A stretch of 64,000 nt of DNA from contig NC_089423.1 in NCBI RefSeq assembly GCF_013426205.1, forward strand, positions 4,340,001 to 4,404,000, in the 5' to 3' direction. This DNA is from Metarhizium brunneum (lineage: Eukaryota; Ascomycota; Sordariomycetes; Hypocreales; Clavicipitaceae). The notes under the pieces were generated by a model. That model saw nothing but the letters and a program-made list of their open reading frames with translations. It ran no database searches and was not told the origin of the DNA. Of this stretch, positions 11,899 through 23,834 are shown piece after piece. The position numbers and the translations under genes were made by a program. Numbering within the stretch: the first letter of the stretch is position 1; every line of letters begins with the position of its first letter.

Positions 11899-13819
11899 AT
11901 GGATGAGCAGTCGTCCTCAGTCCCCCCAGACTTCAACTCTGGCCGCGGACGAATTCCCGAAAATTACGTTGAATATGATTTGTTTCTTGTCCAGCAAAAG
12001 AAAGGGTGTCGAACGCTACTCCAGGAGCTGGAAATGCTTCGAAAGTCTGCCATCAATATTTGTAACACAGTTACGAAAGACCACATCTGGCAAAGAGATG
12101 ATTTCCATCTGGAAATGAAATCATCCGAAGGTGTGTCTCCCCCGACATTGCCTAGACTCGTGTATTCTCAATTTTCTAACTCAATTCTGGCTTGATGTTG
12201 TAGGCATGACATATTTACATGGCATGACTGACTACGGCGATGCTATTGAGGATGAGTGGCTCATTGTGTACTTGCTACGCCAACTGACCCAATCGTTCCC
12301 TGACCTTTGGGTGCACGTTGCTGATGCCGATGGGGAATTTTTATTGATCGAGGCCGCCAATGTGCTGCCAAAATGGATTACTCCTGAGATGGACCAAAAT
12401 CGGGTGTGGATTCACGACTCCAAGCTTTTAATCATACCACTGTCTTCAGCAGCCGACGCCCAACAAGAAGGGAATACCGCCAACATGACTTTGCGCAACG
12501 CGTTCGACTACCTGAGAACCAAGCCTAACGCGCTACTTCATTCTCCTTTGATTGAAGCGGAAGCCTTCTATCGTCTTGAGAAGTATCCCGACTACATACG
12601 CCATTCCACACATTACTCCCTAGTCACTATCCCAAGAAAGCTCGCATATATTCTGCACCTGATACCGAAATCTGTTTCAATCGCTGTCGAAATGTTCTAT
12701 CTTCGAGATGCCGTTACAATGAAGTCAATCTCTTCCGCCTCTGCGCCGCTAGTATTCCCCCCTGAAGACTTTGTTACCACAAGCATTCACTTCACGAGGG
12801 TGCTTTTCGCGCAGCTCAAGTCGCAACGCCTGGACCCCCCTCCGAGATGGAGGGCTCTTATTAAAGATCGGTCGGAGGCATCTCCCTCAGATTTTCAGAA
12901 GCTAGCCCGACAAGATATGGGGATGAAGTTGACGTGTGGTTACGAGATGCTCTCGGTTGACGCCGATAAAAGTAGGCACCGAGTCGTCAGAGAGCTAGCT
13001 CTCTTGCTACGAGATCTAGCCGAAGACGGAGATGCTGGATTACCTACAGATCGTGACATGGAGTCTTGGTTAAATCATCAGCGTGATGACGCTGAAGATT
13101 GGATGGATATAAATTACCTAGATTTTGAGCGTGAGTTGGATGGAAAGCACCAAGGTACATCCAAAGAGGGTGGCTCAGGTTTCGGTGATCCCCAAGCACA
13201 AGACCATCTCAGGAAGATTGTATCACGTTTCGAGAATTTTCTTAGTGACAACAAGGCTGGCATAGATGGCGTCAATCTTGATGATTCGGATGGTAACGAC
13301 AACGAAGACGCCGACGATAGTGATGGCGATGAAGACAGTGAGTTTGAGGATAAAGCTGTTAGCTTTGACGAGGAAGCTTTCCAACAAATGATGCGGGAGA
13401 TGATGGGGATGCCCGAAAACGGCACAACAAATAACTGCGGTGTAGATGCTGGGGCATCAGACCTAACGCAGCAACCAATTTGTGAAGAAACCGAGAATAA
13501 TCCCGATGACTTGCAGCAGCTTTCATCCGAAATGGAGGCTGAGTTGAGACGCCATGGGGCTCTGGATTTGAAATCAGAAACACCCAGGCATGTTAAAGCA
13601 CCAGCCGCAGAGCAATGTCATGATGAGCAGCAGCCGTCCTCTGCTATCTCTACAGTTGAAGAAAGCATGGAGGAGCTGAATATTGACTATAACCTGGCTC
13701 AAAATATTTTGGAAAGCTTCAAGGGACAAGCGGGAATGGCTGGGCCAACTGGCAATCTCCTTGGTATGATGGGTTTCACGCTACCGAGAGATGAAGATGA
13801 CAGAAGACGAGAAGATTGA
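11899..13819 (+). CDS. SGT1: Sgt1/Ecdysoneless (ECD) family protein
   Basis: This belongs to the SGT1/Ecdysoneless family. In animals ECD acts in pre-mRNA splicing (with PRP8) and cell cycle control; the S. pombe relative is linked to transcription of carbohydrate genes. Exons 11899-12130 and 12204-13819 give 615 residues. Family features are the early block IPENYVEYDLFLV, then YLHGMTDYGDAIEDEW, the FPDLWVHVADADGEFLLIEA block, and the conserved LPKWITPE and RVWIHDSKL strings. A C-terminal stretch around residues 430-490 is strongly acidic (Asp/Glu/Ser) and runs into FDEEAFQQMMREMMG; acidic C-terminal regions of this kind occur in ECD proteins. It is not the unrelated Hsp90 co-chaperone also named Sgt1. 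The start is the first ATG that leads into the conserved N-terminus. Confidence 0.92.
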
Positions 13820-13979
13820 GTATAAATCGGTATGCTGGACTCTTGCTTGAGGACCTACTGCACCCACAATAAAAAATAGCAGCATTGACAGCCGACTATT
13901 CCCTTCAGAATGGATGTGTCTCTCCAAATTTCCTCGCTAGACACTAGTCTGTCATATTCCTCTACAAAGGACTGATTGA

Positions 13980-15407
13980 TCAGTAAGACTTTTTGCGCTT
14001 TGCAATGGGATGGGCTGGGCATGGATGTGGATGTAACTTTCTACCGTGGTCGTCCAAGTCGTCCAACCTAACTATCGCTTGCACCAGCCTTCGTCGAGCC
14101 GGGAGCTCCCGATCATCGCCGTCGACTGTCATTCTATAGTATTCCGTTACTATTGTAGTCACCGAATGATAGCAATCGTACAGCAGCCGCCGCACATCCA
14201 CGTGCTGAAAGTCTTTTGCCAGGTGGATTGCCTGTCTTATTGCTTTGGACTCAACATGGCCGGTTTGATCCATCAAGCCATCCAACATGTCCGTATTTTT
14301 ATGCCTGGTAAGCACAGATGTGAACAATGGGTCACCAAAGACGCTGTTATGCCAGTCCTGAATACCAATAACTCTCGGTGTATCCGGGCTCTGACGCGTG
14401 GTGATTGGCACCGGCACCGGCACAGGGCCATGTTCATTGCCCTTTTGTGCATTTCTGGCGGATCGATTTGCTTCAAACAGTGGTGCTGCTACAGTTTGAG
14501 GCTTCTCTGTTCCGAAAGATGTGTTGCCATGCCGTTGCATGGAGACCTTGAGGTCTTGCGTTGTGGAGTCGCTAGATGTGATGATATGGGTATTGGCGTA
14601 TTCGCCAGCATCAAGAATCACCAGGCAAGGTACTGTCACCTCATCAAGTATTTTCCTGAACCGGCCGGCATGAAAACGAAGTCTGTCGTATTCTAAAGAC
14701 AAGGCAACGTCTTCTGCGTCTCTCAATACAGATTCAAGCAGCGATAAGAAGGCGTCGGACCACCGAGCATATACGGCATCGTTCGTAACCTGTTCAGTCG
14801 GCACAGGTGAGAGTATGAGCATGGTGTGGTGAATACCAGCAGCCTTCAACACAGCAGAAGCGACCCCAAAGTGTCCATTTGGCGACTGGCAGGTAGATAA
14901 TTCACGAATCAGCTGTCCAATTTGAAAATCGATACGCCTTTGTTGGGGTTTTGACAAAGTGTTGATCGCAGACGAAAGAATAGCTCCACCTGTCCGTGTT
15001 GTTAATAGGAACTCAACGTCATTCGGACACTTGACTCGGCCATGTTTAACGACTCTCGGCAAAGTCTTCTTGAATTGACAGGTGTGCTTGGACAGCTTAG
15101 CCTCGGCGTCGCTGCCTTTGGGAGCTTTCTCAAGCGCTTCAGGGTTCCTCTGTCGTTCTTTTGCTAAGGGACAAACATGACCACCAGAACCTAGCCACTG
15201 CAAGAGCATTGCTTCGGAGCTTATTGAAGCCTGTTCTGTTCGCAGAATCTTCGTCGAAGTGGGAACCAAGGTCAGTGTCAGTTGTTCCTCGTCGCTTGAT
15301 GATGCAACGTAATGTACATGAAGTCTGTTTTCAGGTGTCAAATACAGACGTTTCAAGTCTACTGGATGAGCACCATCGAAACCAATGGCTTCCTGGAGTT
15401 CATCCAT
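13980..15407 (-). CDS. APH/choline-kinase-fold phosphotransferase-like protein
   Basis: An intronless frame of 475 residues resembles fungal aminoglycoside-phosphotransferase-like (APH) proteins, a large group of mostly unknown substrate. Recognisable parts are an N-lobe with a STKILRTEQASISSEA block, the helix RRIDFQIGQLIRELST, and a C-lobe whose GIQDWHNSVFGDPLF matches the metal-binding IDWE...GDP segment. The Brenner-type catalytic motif, normally HxD followed by Asn five residues after the Asp, reads ILDAGEYAN here. The Asp is kept, the His is replaced by Ile, and the Asn lies one place further on. About 85 residues of low-complexity sequence, including a PVPVPVP run, separate it from the IQDW motif. 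It may be an inactive or divergent kinase. The C-terminus ends in a basic KRKKSY tail. The substrate is unknown. Confidence 0.7.
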   Translation of the reverse strand: MDELQEAIGFDGAHPVDLKRLYLTPENRLHVHYVASSSDEEQLTLTLVPTSTKILRTEQASISSEAMLLQWLGSGGHVCPLAKERQRNPEALEKAPKGSDAEAKLSKHTCQFKKTLPRVVKHGRVKCPNDVEFLLTTRTGGAILSSAINTLSKPQQRRIDFQIGQLIRELSTCQSPNGHFGVASAVLKAAGIHHTMLILSPVPTEQVTNDAVYARWSDAFLSLLESVLRDAEDVALSLEYDRLRFHAGRFRKILDEVTVPCLVILDAGEYANTHIITSSDSTTQDLKVSMQRHGNTSFGTEKPQTVAAPLFEANRSARNAQKGNEHGPVPVPVPITTRQSPDTPRVIGIQDWHNSVFGDPLFTSVLTRHKNTDMLDGLMDQTGHVESKAIRQAIHLAKDFQHVDVRRLLYDCYHSVTTIVTEYYRMTVDGDDRELPARRRLVQAIVRLDDLDDHGRKLHPHPCPAHPIAKRKKSY

Positions 15408-17909
15408 CCCTACTCTTCTCCTTTACAGGCGCTGAAACGGTGTGGCAACACAAAAGGACTTGTATCGGCCTCAAGATCTCCGATGTAGCACGTTGTGACT
15501 GTCGAGGCGGCCAGGCATCGAGCCGAAAGACCGAATAATCCGCTGGCCGTATTCCAGGTTGGCCCACTGCTTAATACTTCTGGGTGGTACTGCGGAGTTC
15601 GTTATATCGAGGCTCAGAAGGAGAGGTTCGAGGCGTTTTGAAGAGGAGCAGGACAAGTCCGGCCTGTTTGGCAAAACTCCATGAAAATGTTGGTTTACCA
15701 GTCCAGGAGATGGACGTGTGGATGGGCAAACGTTAATTGTTATCAGATTGTAAGCCGATCAGCAGCCAGGCAAGAGTAAAATCACGAATACTTCTTCGTA
15801 TAAGAATTAACATAAAAGTTTGCTCAGTTGGCGAACAATTCTGATGAAATATGCCCAGTTGTAATGGGATACCCCGATGTGTACGAACCAACGCTGTGGG
15901 TCAGTTGATGCGAGAGACGCTGCTAGGTAAGCCCTCTCGCATATGAAAACTGTCAAAAATGGGTCTAAAGATGAGGAATGCCCTTCTGTCCTTTGCATGT
16001 ATGTTCATGCGTATGTCTGTTTACGATTGACCGCTATCAGGTCTGTCCGACTACGGAGTAGACATTCCATGAAATCATGTGCCAATGCTGTCAAAGACGC
16101 ACAGGCTGTGCCAGGGAGCGGTCGAGAATCGAGATGATGAACGGGGACCCTATTCGATATCCCATGTTTTGCGTCGTTTACCATGACCCATGCTACCGCC
16201 ACGTTGCCGGTGTCACTTAAAGACAGGCCCCCGGTATGAATGGGGGCAAATCGGCCTCCATGTCCAGCGTTAATGTCTGGTAGTTCAATGTTATGTGTGC
16301 ATCTGCATACGGAGTACTCGCGGCACTAGAATACTATACGACACGAAGGAAGACAACGACGAAAGGAGGGAGGGAGGCCCTCGATGGGCAGGATGTGGAT
16401 GGGAACTTTTGAATTGGCCATACGGGCCAACAAGCTTCAACGGGTTAAATTAAGCGTTTGCGCTCAGCGCAGGTCTCAACGCAAGAGCCACAATATGCAA
16501 GATGGTCAATGACAGGTCGTATCGTTTCTGTGTTTTCTGCGCGGCTATCAGGACGTCTTTGCGTGTAGAGCCGAGTCAATCGTCATTCGCGCTGCCTGCC
16601 CTGTAGTTGGACCTGGTCATATTGGTCCGAGCCACCTGTGAACCACTTGTCGACGCCGCTTTCTTCCATTACATCCGGCAAGAAGATAACGAGGAGACAT
16701 CATTGGATTGCTTCTAGCGAGCTTGCATCTTCCAGCAAGACAGGATGACCAGAGCGGCGTCATGATCCGCGAGAGTGGCGCACGGTGAGTAGATACCCAT
16801 GTACCCGTCCAATTGCCGAGTCCTCAGGACGAGAGTGGGAAACCCTGCTTTTTAGAGATTGATACGCGGCACCAAGCAGGACAATGAGTGGACCATGGAA
16901 CACTTTTTTTTTGCTTTGGGTTGAAACGAGCGTGGAGAAGGGTGTTGAGGAGTATACTGAGGCTATTGCCTAGTCGGGATAAAGTAGGCGAGCCAGATGT
17001 CAACGCATTGTGACATCCAACGCTTCTTGACACCGACAACATGTCACCCCAAGACAAGCTCCAAGCCTGTCAGTTTGTTGCTACGGTTCGGCCATCCGGG
17101 GTCAGGTGGTTGGGTTGAGGCACAGAGCTACACAGTACAGGATTATTAGTAGTGTCTGGCACAATAACAGTTGGGGACGGGACTGGTTCTTTGAAGTTCT
17201 GAACCTGGGCAGTAGCACCCCAGAGAACGGCCAGAATGTACACTTGAAAGTAGTACTCACGGAGCATACCGCAATTTGAACATTATTGTCCACCAGTCGA
17301 TGGCGAACCCTGGTAGAATGACAGTCGGTGGTTGCTACTCCGAAGTCCATCGTCCGTTCGTCGGTCAACCTGACTGTTCGATAATTGGCCGTCTTAAGCG
17401 AGGCTTCTGCGGTTGCATTCCGCGGCCCACACCGCGAATTGACGCAATGACAGGGACTGGACTTCGTGCGGTAATGTGTAGGGCGCCTTTTTATATCATC
17501 TTCACCCATTAATAAAGCCAAAAGTTTGAAATATATGAACGAGAATTAGAGGTTAGCAGCTGAGATTCCTACGTGGCCTTTAATTGATTGCACCGTTGCA
17601 TATATTCATACGCACAAGCTTACACGTTTAAGTCGGACACTTGCGCCAAATAGCATCACCGTCACCCCCTTAGGTATTCTCTATGACCAAGCATACCCTT
17701 GCAACAAGAGAATTATCCTTTCAAAATAAACACCTAAGTCGTCCCTGGCCCGAGGATTGTTCCTGGCTTCAAAAAATCACAGTAGCTACATAGGCAGTTA
17801 AATGCTAATACACCCCTGTTCTGAGACGGCGATCAAACGTTGAATACCATAAGCTCTTCATTCCGAATACTTCACCCTCTACCGTTCTGTTCCCGGCAGG
17901 CACATAAGT
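15408..17909. other. Intergenic region, no gene recognised
   Basis: A 2.5-kb stretch between the APH-like gene start and the TAN1 3' end. Small frames occur, for example a 65-codon minus frame at 17070-17267 with a hydrophobic N-terminus and a 139-codon minus frame at 17102-17521. None has a recognisable domain. It carries TACGGAGTAC at 16308-16317, a 9/10 copy at 16052-16061 and TTCAATGTT at 16284-16292. The right end probably includes the TAN1 3' UTR. Confidence 0.5.
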
Positions 17910-19212
17910 TCAGTCTTTCTTTCCTATGACAGGAGTAAGACTGTAAAGTTCATTCATGTTGTACCGCTTCAACTCCTCCCATTCCTTGCCGTCGACGACC
18001 GATATACCACAGAAAAGCTTTATACCGCGGTGTCAGCTCGAGACTGCGTGAGAACAAGAGAAATAAATGAGGTGAGGGGAGACTACACCGACCTGGAAGA
18101 TTTCCACGAGGATCACCTTGTCCGGCTTACTCAGATTGACGCAGTGTTTGGCATCTATAAGACCTGCAATCTTTTGAATAACCTCACCCGATTTGAACGT
18201 GGTGTGATTACGAATGTTGTGTCGAATGGCGTACTGAAAAGGCGAAGTTGTACTTTTGTTAGTTGCTAAAACTCCATTGCTCTCACAAATTGTCAGATGC
18301 CACTGCATAGCACGTACCGTATAAGGGGGAGACGGAACAGCTGAAGGGGGTGCTTCTGTTTTATCTGCATCGCCTTTCTCTTCATCTTTTAATTCAAACC
18401 AAGGTGACAGCACGGCACGTGCCACCTTGTCAATACCTTTATCCGTAGCTTTGTCCATGTTGACCACGGGTGTGAGTCGGTTGATGTATTTGCACTTGCG
18501 CTGCCTTTGATCTTGGCAGTCTCTGGCGTCTTCGCACATTTTCTTTGCCAGGGATCCAGGTTGAACCGGATCCATCGTCTTCATGAAGAATAGGCACTCA
18601 ACGCCGGATGAGACTGGTTTGAAGGTTTGATTCGTATCTGCTTTCCCACCTGACTTCATGCTGCTCAGCTCGGCTTCGATGGAGGCCTCAATATCCTGGT
18701 GTTCGTCCCCTTGGGCAATTTCGTCGTCGTTTGCCGGAGGCTCAATACCATACATTGTCTTGCCGTACTTTGAACATTTTAGTCAGTCACAAACTTCATG
18801 CAACTCTTCTTGGGTGAGGGGGGAGAGAGAGAGAGAGCTGTGTCCGAGGAGTTTACGACCAATCGTTTCTTACCTCAACACAAAGCTCTTGAAATTCCCT
18901 TATTGCTTTGTATTTCATTCCTCTCGCGAACGTCACCCATATGCCTTGATCGCCTATGGCAAGTGTTGTTCCCAGTTCCACCTTCTCGGCTATTTTAGCC
19001 TTTTGATGAGGAGTTTTCCATCTTCCAGCGCTGCCCCCCTAACGTCATCCCATGAGAAATGTCAGCTTCGAAAGTTCCACGACAAAGCAGTGCGCTTGTA
19101 CTTGGAGCTCAGCATCACTCGTCATTCGTACCTTGCTCTTCTTGTGGGCAGGCTGGGTACTACCGTTGGCTGGCACAGGGCCATCTTTACGTTTTCGCGA
19201 CGTGGAATCCAT
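17910..19212 (-). CDS. TAN1: TAN1, THUMP-domain partner for tRNA ac4C12 acetylation
   Basis: TAN1/THUMPD1 proteins bind tRNA and are needed by the acetyltransferase Kre33/NAT10 to make N4-acetylcytidine at position 12 of tRNA-Leu and tRNA-Ser. Five exons (19212-19132, 19038-18874, 18767-18318, 18233-18093, 18017-17910) give 314 residues, a normal length. An N-terminal KRK/KKSK basic patch precedes GRWKTPHQKAK. A THUMP domain then covers CKYINRLTPVV, the YAIRHNIRNH block and VILVEIFQ, with the conserved FCGISVVDGKEW and KRYNMNELY ending. The 84-nt intron 18234-18317 is in frame and lacks a stop; I treat it as an intron because removing it restores PYT-YAIR. Intron 2 contains a short GA/CT run. 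The 5' splice site of the last intron (gtcggt) is weak, but the join reproduces the family C-terminus. Confidence 0.93.
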
Positions 19213-19681
19213 GCGGCGCAAGGGTCTGGTGCAGATATCAAAGGCTAAGATGTGAATCAGTCTCACGACTGTTGAAGGTGATTGAATGGGATATGAGCTT
19301 TACCCTCTCCCTATCTAACTTGCTGCTAGCGACGGGCGTTTTCTGCTTCGGTCTTGTGTCATTTTCTGCCTCTCTTTTTCTTTCCCTTTTTTTACTGGGT
19401 CGCGTCGCCTCTGTCTACACGCACTGTACTGTGAAGTGGGTCTGGTCCTCACCACAGCGCGGAAGGCACACACACTCTGGCTACCCTGTGCTCGGTTTCA
19501 CTCCGTAACTTGTGTTTTTGCTGTGTGGTTTTTTTGCTGTGTGGTTTTTTTTTGGCATGGTTGTCATGGGACAAAAACCAGGTGATTTCCCTAATAATCA
19601 CGGGCGACATCACCTTTCACAATGTGGTGCTGATAGAAGGCGCTATCTTGATTGCAACTAAACTCATGCATTCATTGCTTA
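19213..19681. other. Spacer between TAN1 start and PDC stop, with a tandem repeat
   Basis: This 469-nt spacer holds the TAN1 promoter and the 3' UTR of the pyruvate decarboxylase gene, both on the minus strand. At 19520-19552 a 16-17-nt unit, GCTGTGTGG followed by seven or eight T, occurs twice in tandem. The neighbouring pyrimidine-rich tracts near 19360-19400 read as purine runs on the transcribed strand. No gene is seen. Confidence 0.55.
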
Positions 19682-21657
19682 TCACTCCTTCCTTGCATTT
19701 GTTCTGGCACTAGCCTCGGCCGTCATCACCAGTGATCTCGGCGCATCTTTCTTTGGCATATATACCTCAACAAGTTGCAATTCGTTCGCAGACTTAAAGG
19801 AAGGCTTTGCAAGCAACTCGTTCAGCTCATCCTTTGTTTTCACAGCAAACTTTTGAGCCTTCCCTTGACCGCCGAAAACATCAACAAGGCCCCGGTTGTC
19901 CCATTTAGCAATATCATTGTAGCCTGCATCCATACCATGGATAAATCGCTCAATAGTGAAACCCTCGTTACAAATGACAAATCTGTGTGCAAGTCAGTAT
20001 CCTGGCATGGCAGAGTTGCTGCTGGGCTCATTCACCGAGGGGAACTCACATGATCGGGTTCAGCTCATGGCGTATCATGGTGCTCAGTTCCTGAGCAGTC
20101 AATTGAAATGAGCCATCCCCAACAAACAAAATGGTCCTTCGCTTCTCACCCATATCCTTGGCGGCAAGTGCGGCTCCTTGACATGCACCTACTGACCATC
20201 CTATACTACCCCAGAGAACCTGACTCAGCGCCGTTACCCCGGAGGGAAACTTGGTGTCCCAGATACCAAAATTTGCAGTCCCTGTTTCTGTGACAACAAT
20301 GTCATTATCAGTCAGGAATTCGCCAAGACGTGGCCAGAACCAAGCCTGAGTTATTGTCGCTGATCCATCGTGGTGTTCCCTCGCCTCATTTCGAACGGCG
20401 GGGGAAGCGCGGATGTTGAGCTGTTTAGGATCAATTCGCTTGACAACTTTCTGCAGAACTCCCTTCATCCTCACCCCAGGATATGTCGAATATTTCACAA
20501 CACAATGGTCACTGTGAAGGTCGATGCTGTTGAGCTGCGATGTTCTGTAAGAGAAGCCAGCCGTATTGAAGTCACTCTAAACATCGTGTGTTAGCATCAA
20601 GACTCATATTTTCGGGATGGGTAGACGTCAATACCTTCAAAGCGCCAATAGACACAACCAGATCCGATGATTCCACAATATCCTTCACTTCCGGAGGGTG
20701 TGAGCCGTCTCCAGCATAGACACCACCAAAGTTATCATGCTGTTCATTGACAGCACTCTTGCCCATTGGGGTCACAAAGACAGGCAGATTTGACTTGGCC
20801 AAAAGATCATGAACCTCTGGAAGGACACGGTGACGCACGGCACAGGCGTCAACGAGCAGCACCGGGTTCTTGGCAGCGTTGAGGTATTTCATGATGACAT
20901 CAACAACATAATCCTCCTTTTCTGGATCATTCTGTGGCTCCGTCAGGTCAATCGGCCGGTCAAGTCGTACCCCTTCCACCTTGGTTTCGGCCATGTCCGT
21001 TGGTAGGGTGATATAGACGGGTCGCGATTGAACCCAACACTCGCGCAAAGCATGATCAATTTGGTCCGCAATGTCTGATGGGCTATTTAACTTGGCAACC
21101 TGGCATGAAATTTGAGAACTCATGTTGGCGAACACGTTGAAATCCCCATTGCCAAGGGTGTGATGCAGAAGCATGCCGTCTCGTTGCGAGAGCGTCGACG
21201 GGTACCCGACAATATGGACGACGGGTATACGCTCAGAAAAGGCTCCCGCGACACCATTGATGGCAGACAGCTCTCCTACACCGAATGTAGTGAGGAGCGC
21301 ACCGATCTGCTTTACACGGGCGTACCCATCCGCAGCGTAGGCTATAGGGAAAAACATAAGTCAGAACTGGTTTCTCTCTCGTCCTTGAGCCGCACAGGGC
21401 TTCACCACAAACAACACGGCCCATTATAGCGCAGACAAGCTTCCTCGTCGGCGCCTACATAAGAACTTACCGGCGTTCAGCTCATTGACACTGCCAACCC
21501 ATTTCAGTCCAGATTTGGGAAGATAGTCGAGTGCGACAAGATTATAGTCGCCGGGGACACCATGTAACGAGCGAACACCAACCTCATAGAGCCGCCGAAA
21601 GAGATATTCCGAGACATCAATGGGTTTGCGCAGGCTTTGAACGCGTATGTCGGCCAT
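19682..21657 (-). CDS. PDC1: Pyruvate decarboxylase
   Basis: A thiamine-diphosphate enzyme of the cytosol that converts pyruvate to acetaldehyde and CO2, the first step from pyruvate to ethanol or cytosolic acetyl-CoA. Exons 21657-21471, 21341-20635, 20576-20050 and 19982-19682 give 573 residues. The activating Glu lies in GSVNELNA, whose codon series is interrupted by intron 1 just before AYAADGYAR. The paired active-site His are in [12 protein letters not shown]. The cofactor loop begins [11 protein letters not shown] and closes with NEGFTIE, the latter supplied by exon 4. All catalytic parts are present, so it should be active. Close relatives are indolepyruvate and phenylpyruvate decarboxylases, but the overall match to fungal PDC is good. 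About 1 kb of upstream DNA separates it from ERV1. Confidence 0.96.
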
Positions 21658-22696
21658 GGTCGATGGACTGTTGCGTCAGATTTTTAGTTGTCTAGTCACA
21701 CAACAGAAAAAGACTGTTTGCAAGCCGAAGATGGAAGGGTGGTTGTGTCCTTCCAATCTGCTGTGCACCTCATCAAGAACGACGGCATCTGGATGCGAAT
21801 GAGCCGGTGCTCCCGGAGCTTTGGCTGTAGAGTGGAGATGTTCTGATGGAGCATAAAGTATATGTAGGCTGCATGATCTCATCATCCACTATACATCGCG
21901 GTGAGCTGATAAGCGTCTGTGGACAGCTCATTACTTTCGCGTCTCGCCACTTGGCGCCATGGGGCGGTGGATGGTTGGATGACCGTTTTATTCCCGTTCC
22001 CTGGAGCATGTAATGTCGCATCTCACGGTCTCATCCGTTATATACGGGGTAGGGCTAGGGGCTGATGCTCTCGAGCGCAGGACATCCTATCTCAGCTATC
22101 AGCTGATGGGATATGGACAAGGAAGCTCGCTTCCATAGGTACTTGCGCTCCAAGAGCCAAAGGACACATGTGTGATGATGTATCCAACCGCGTTACGGAA
22201 TATTGGTCGCTGGCATTGATGACCGAGCTTGCGATCGCCCGGAATGAGCAAAGTAATAATCATAAGGCGCCGCCAAGAGGCAGTGCATTCAAGAGCATTG
22301 CGTACCCAAGAAAGTTGCTCAGATCGGTGCCAAAGATCAGGAGCTTGGAACACCTCAACCTTGCGCACGATTTTATCGCCACTCGACCACTCGGTGCTTA
22401 CAGAATTGGGAGAGGTAGTTAGTGAAACTTAGTGTAATATACAAAAGTATGCCAGAGAGGAGAAAGTATACCAATCTAAGTCTATATGCCTGTCGCCGAC
22501 CCAATGTATGCGCCCCTTTTCTCGTCAATATCGTACAGCTGGCGAATGCGCGCTGTTGAGGCTGGAGACCTCTACTCGCTGTCTACACGGCCTCCAAAAT
22601 CAGCTGCCGTGTCATGATGTCCCCTTCATTGGTATATCCTAAAAAGCAAAAATGCAAATCTAGTCGACCGGCTTGTGAGTTGACATCGTATTATTC
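21658..22696. other. PDC upstream region and ERV1 3' side
   Basis: About 1 kb without a supported gene. The left part is the promoter region of the minus-strand pyruvate decarboxylase; the right end is downstream of the minus-strand ERV1 stop. Small frames here lack domains. No dispersed word copy was found in this stretch. Confidence 0.5.
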
Positions 22697-23356
22697 TCAG
22701 TCGCATCGTCCATCTTTCCACCCCGTGCGCCAACGCTCCTGCCACCGTGAACAGTCAAATTCTGGTTTGCCCAACTTTCGGTTGACGTCGTTGTGGGCAC
22801 CGCATAGCCATTTGCCAAAATTGTCGCGACTCTCAACCTTCGGTACCTCCCGTCCAATGTATGTTCTAAAATCTTCGGCACAAACCCAGCATGGGTATAA
22901 CTTGGAGAAGAGCTTGACAAAGCTCAAAAGATCCGACTGTTGTGACATAGATGGCGACTCGGGATACGAGGCCGCTATAGAATGAAGGAGCGTCCATGTT
23001 CCGCGGCCCAGGGCTTCCACATCCGGAGGGCAATCTGATGGCGGATTACTTGACTGCGACATATTTGTGGCCAATGTCTTGTTGCTACCCGCTGGGTTGT
23101 TTTGGCGGGCATTTTCCTTGGTCATGGCAGCCCATGCAGCAAAGGATGTGCAGCTTCGACAACTGAAGTGATTATCAGACAATCCAGATTCTTATATTTG
23201 AAATTCAACGCCTCAAAGGCGGAGGACAAGGTTCACTCACGGCTTGCCGTCTTCGCCCAAGACAATTCCCTTGGGCAGTTTCTTGGGTTGATGGTCTCCG
23301 TTCGCAGCTTTCAGTGGCGCCACGGCGGATTCACTCCCGCGTGCATCATCCTCCAT
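22697..23356 (-). CDS. ERV1: Mitochondrial FAD-linked sulfhydryl oxidase ERV1/ALR
   Basis: ERV1 reoxidises the import receptor Mia40 in the intermembrane space and passes electrons to cytochrome c; it is also needed for cytosolic Fe-S protein maturation. Exons 23356-23241 and 23162-22697 give 193 residues. The N-terminal shuttle disulfide is seen as CRSC, formed across the intron (GKP|CRSC). The FAD domain shows GRGTWTLLHSIAASYPE, then the active-site pair YPCWVC, then the flavin-binding CGAHNDVNRKLGKPEFDC. No long presequence is present, as expected for a protein trapped by Mia40. The gene is divergent from HEM4, with a 478-nt spacer. Confidence 0.96.
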
Positions 23357-23834
23357 GATCAGCTGTCCAGACCTTCCTCCGATTGACGGTCAATGTCGAA
23401 GCTCTATAGTGGCTTTATGTCTCTCTCAGAGTATGATGCGATGTTGAGAAGAAGTCAGTTGATGTGAAGATTATTTGTCAGCCGCCAGCCGCCGATGGTG
23501 GCTGCAGCTGGGCAATGGAGCCGAATGGAGTCCTTACATCGTCGCGTGGGGGACGAGAACCCCAAGTCGAGTTATTATCGATAAGCCACAGTGCTAACAA
23601 ATTGCCCACCACTAAGTACCTACTTAGGTAGGTACCTAAGGTTGGTACAAATTGTAGAGTCCTTTGCGAGGTATCCCGCCATTGCTTCCATGTTCTAATG
23701 GTGTTACGGGATTCCCTATGGCGATGCAATAGGAGTTCGACTTGCTTGATACTTTACGTGTGCGACTTTGGCTGCAATTTAACAGAAGAAAAAAAAGAAG
23801 CCTATACGCCGCGGTTATACAACCAACTCCGAGC
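23357..23834. promoter_or_regulatory. Shared upstream region of ERV1 and HEM4
   Basis: A 478-nt spacer between divergent start codons must carry both promoters. At 23617-23634 it holds the inverted repeat TACCTAC-TTAG-GTAGGTA, a perfect 7-bp stem with a 4-nt loop, next to the palindrome AGGTACCT. This is one of four CTACTTANGTAG elements in the window. I see no gene in it. Confidence 0.5.

Noticed and set aside
17070..17267. 65-codon minus frame with a hydrophobic N-terminus resembling a signal peptide
   Set aside because: Too short and without cysteine pattern or repeats; a chance match cannot be excluded.
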